A stretch of DNA of 49,886 nt from Dyadobacter jiangsuensis. Its GTDB lineage: Bacteria > Bacteroidota > Bacteroidia > Cytophagales > Spirosomataceae. The stretch covers positions 1 to 49,886 of the forward strand of contig NZ_PYAS01000028.1 of assembly GCF_003014695.1 (NCBI RefSeq), read 5' to 3'. Shown here in pieces: positions 48,932 to 49,886 of the stretch (the first letter of the stretch is position 1; every line of letters starts with the position of its first letter). Both the position numbers and the translations under genes were made by a program. The notes beneath the pieces were generated by a model that made no database searches, had not been told where the DNA came from, and saw only the letters and a program-made list of their open reading frames with translations.

Positions 48932-49292
48932 CATGTTAGCAGCCATATCCAGCGTAACTTCTCGCCCCTTACCGCGAATGCGCTTGGGGATTTTTCTCAA
49001 AACTTCAATGACCGAGCTGGCTTGTGTGCCTTTTACCATAGCCACCAATGAGCCTTTTCGCCCTTTGGTGGCTTTATTGGTCACAATAGTGTAAAGCTCT
49101 CCGTTGGAAAGAGAGATTTCGTCAATGCTTAAATACGGACCGGTGTTCTCAGGGTACAACAGCCAGTCAGCAGCATGCTCGCGTTGATCCCAGTCTTTGT
49201 AGTCGCTTATATGGTCTTTATACTGCTGTTGAAGCTGCTTGCTGTCAAGATGAAAGTATTTGCCTAACTGAGAACAACTAACAGGATTATTA

Positions 49293-49673
49293 TCAATACA
49301 TTGTTTTTAAAAAGTCAGCGAACTCTTTGGTCATCCGAGTCCCCTGTTGCACAACATTCCAATCTCTGCTGATAATCTCACCCGTATCCTTGACTTCCCA
49401 GCGCCGACGCTTAATGCAAAGTGTAACCTTCTGATTGCGAATGGGAAAATCTTGGATGTAAATCTCGGGCAGGAAGCCCTTCGACTCTAATTTTCGATCT
49501 TTGCACTCGGAAGGAGGAAGATTCTTTTCTTCCAGGTAGATATGCAGACCAGTGAGGCCTTCAACGATTTTCGAAAGTTCGAAATAATCAAGGATACCCT
49601 CAGGTAACAGGAAGCGCACTAGGGCTAAATAGGACTCTTGCAATGCATTCAATGTTGATTCATTGCAAAGCAA
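49293..49673 (-). CDS. ISAon1-type transposase N-terminal region protein (orfA)
   Basis: A 126-residue ORF from a TTG at 49673 to a TGA at 49293. It matches the small first protein of ISAon1-type elements: LVRFLLPEGILDYFELSKI, LHIYLEEKNLPPSE, IYIQDFPIRNQKVTLCIKRRRWEVKDTG and RDWNVVQQGTRMTKEFADFL. Its end overlaps the open frame of the main transposase at a T5A5 run (49304-49313), where a shift of +1 or -2 would fuse the two; a -1 shift would soon meet a stop. Whether such a shift is used is not known to me. Confidence 0.8.
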   Translation of the reverse strand: MLCNESTLNALQESYLALVRFLLPEGILDYFELSKIVEGLTGLHIYLEEKNLPPSECKDRKLESKGFLPEIYIQDFPIRNQKVTLCIKRRRWEVKDTGEIISRDWNVVQQGTRMTKEFADFLKTMY

Positions 49674-49748
49674 CTACTTTTTTCAAAGCCCCCCAACTTT
49701 TCGGACTGATCCTCGAAAGTTGAATAATAAACAACACCCGTGTAAACG

Positions 49749-49780
49749 CAAAAAAGCATCCTTTATGGGGATGCTTTTAT
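49749..49780 (-). terminator. Terminator of the rRNA operon
   Basis: On the minus strand AAAAGCATCC and GGATGCTTTTTT form a stem with a 6-base loop. It lies 12 bases after the 5S rRNA 3' end. Confidence 0.85.
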
Positions 49781-49791
49781 TGTTTTAATAA

Positions 49792-49886
49792 TTGTGGCGG
49801 CTACCTACTTTACCGGGTTTGAACCAAGTATCATCGGCGGATCCGGGCTTAACTTCTCTGTTCGGGATGGGAAGAGGTGAACACCA
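49792..49886 (-). rRNA. rrf: 5S ribosomal RNA (partial)
   Basis: The minus strand contains the conserved 5S core CACCTCTTCCCATCCCGAAC followed by AGAGAAGTTAAGCCC, and then the 3' half ending GTAGGTAGCCGCCACA. The 5' end is cut by the window edge, so 16S and 23S genes should lie to the right. The 3' end position is approximate. Confidence 0.95.

Larger units (their letters stand above)
48283..49306 (-). pseudogene. ISAon1-type DDE transposase (orfB), frameshifted near the C-terminus
   Basis: The main transposase ORF, an ISL3-like DDE enzyme. It reads QCIDNNPVSCSQLGKYFHLD at the upstream end of the open frame, then LSIDEISLSNGELYT (first Asp), TLDMAANM (second Asp) and VIDRFHVQKLAYDAVQEIR. The frame stops at 48404 after LDILNRGGGPLLS. 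The expected ending resumes in another frame (FFHNRSTNASAESFNAKIKA and then GVRDTPFFLFRLTKLYA, stop 48283-48285) after a GC-only block of 16 bases at 48415-48430. The catalytic Glu of NASAESFNAK lies past the break, so the protein as read should be inactive. A second GC-only block of 15 bases (48917-48931) adds GRRCG-like residues in frame. Confidence 0.8.
48257..49712 (-). mobile_element. ISAon1-type insertion sequence, probably inactive
   Basis: A 1456-bp element on the minus strand. Ends carry imperfect inverted repeats of about 24 bases: GGATCAGTCCGAAAAGTTGG at the left end and GGATCAAGCTAAATTTCTGG at the right end, each followed by more G. Inside are an N-terminal-region ORF (49293-49673) and the main DDE transposase ORF (48283-49306), which is broken near its end. 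I see no target-site duplication at the two flanks (CAGAATTT and TCGAAAGT). It lies 36 bases from the terminator of a ribosomal RNA operon. The same family supplies the partial copy at 1-94, in opposite orientation. Confidence 0.85.

Noticed and set aside
1..49886. tRNA genes, prophage, restriction-modification or other defence system
   Set aside because: I found no cloverleaf-like sequence, phage structural gene, integrase, methylase-endonuclease pair or defence signature in any gap or frame.

Overview
The window looks like chromosomal DNA of a Bacteroidota bacterium, probably a Cytophagales/Spirosomataceae member such as Dyadobacter (genus is an inference from overall impression, not a search). 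Supporting signs are Bacteroidota-type promoters (TAnnTTTG -7 boxes, several with a TTTG-like -33 box), lineage-typical families (DUF2480, DUF4296, a beta-propeller sensor kinase, a NagB-LmbE fusion, a GH3-like enzyme, an ISAon1-type insertion sequence) and moderate GC content. Most of it is ordinary, densely packed core genome.

Layout. 1-94: right end of an ISAon1-type IS. 129-3236: orphan propeller histidine kinase. 3463-7723: a small unknown gene, rpmH-rnpA, a CtpA-like S41 peptidase, tsaB and a DUF2480 gene. 7684-11154 (minus): a reduced Bat-type cluster (DUF58, unknown membrane protein, BatA-like VWA protein) coupled to rnhB. 11239-13571: DUF4296 lipoprotein, polyprenol-phosphate-mannose-synthase-like GT, M20 amidohydrolase. 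13757-18170: a five-gene glycan-type cluster (methyltransferase, GH43-like propeller protein, PhyH dioxygenase, two GT2s). 18177-21313 (minus): GH3-like enzyme, dxr, small membrane protein. 21550-24019: mreBCD. 24241-26378: ECF sigma factor, candidate anti-sigma protein, gmk, nadD. 26400-29659: lipoprotein, DUF4440-like exported protein, AraC regulator, acyl-CoA dehydrogenase. 29846-33762: two tandem GT-C-like membrane proteins and a short MutS-like ATPase. 33794-39507 (minus): serS, aspartate kinase, ribH, TPR membrane protein, glyA. 39825-47989: nagB-lmbE fusion, a 54-aa membrane protein missed by length cut-offs, mutL, two rhomboid proteases, dxs. 48257-49712: a second ISAon1-type element in opposite orientation, damaged by a short GC-rich insertion. 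49749-49886: terminator and the 3' part of a 5S rRNA gene (minus strand), so a ribosomal operon lies beyond the right edge.

How the genes work together. The window carries both dedicated early MEP-pathway enzymes (dxr, dxs), the cell-shape complex mreBCD, surface-glycan functions (polyprenol-P-mannose synthase, GT2s, GT-C proteins, PhyH, methyltransferase) and core translation, repair and nucleotide genes. No phage, CRISPR array, restriction system or other recognisable defence island was found. The less explained signals are regulatory or structural: helically phased 10-bp GTCAGG/CCTGAC repeats at two loci, a six-unit 12-bp repeat in the GH3/mreB intergenic region, terminator-like hairpins directly before the rnpA and tsaB starts, and twin GC-rich insertions in the right-hand IS.
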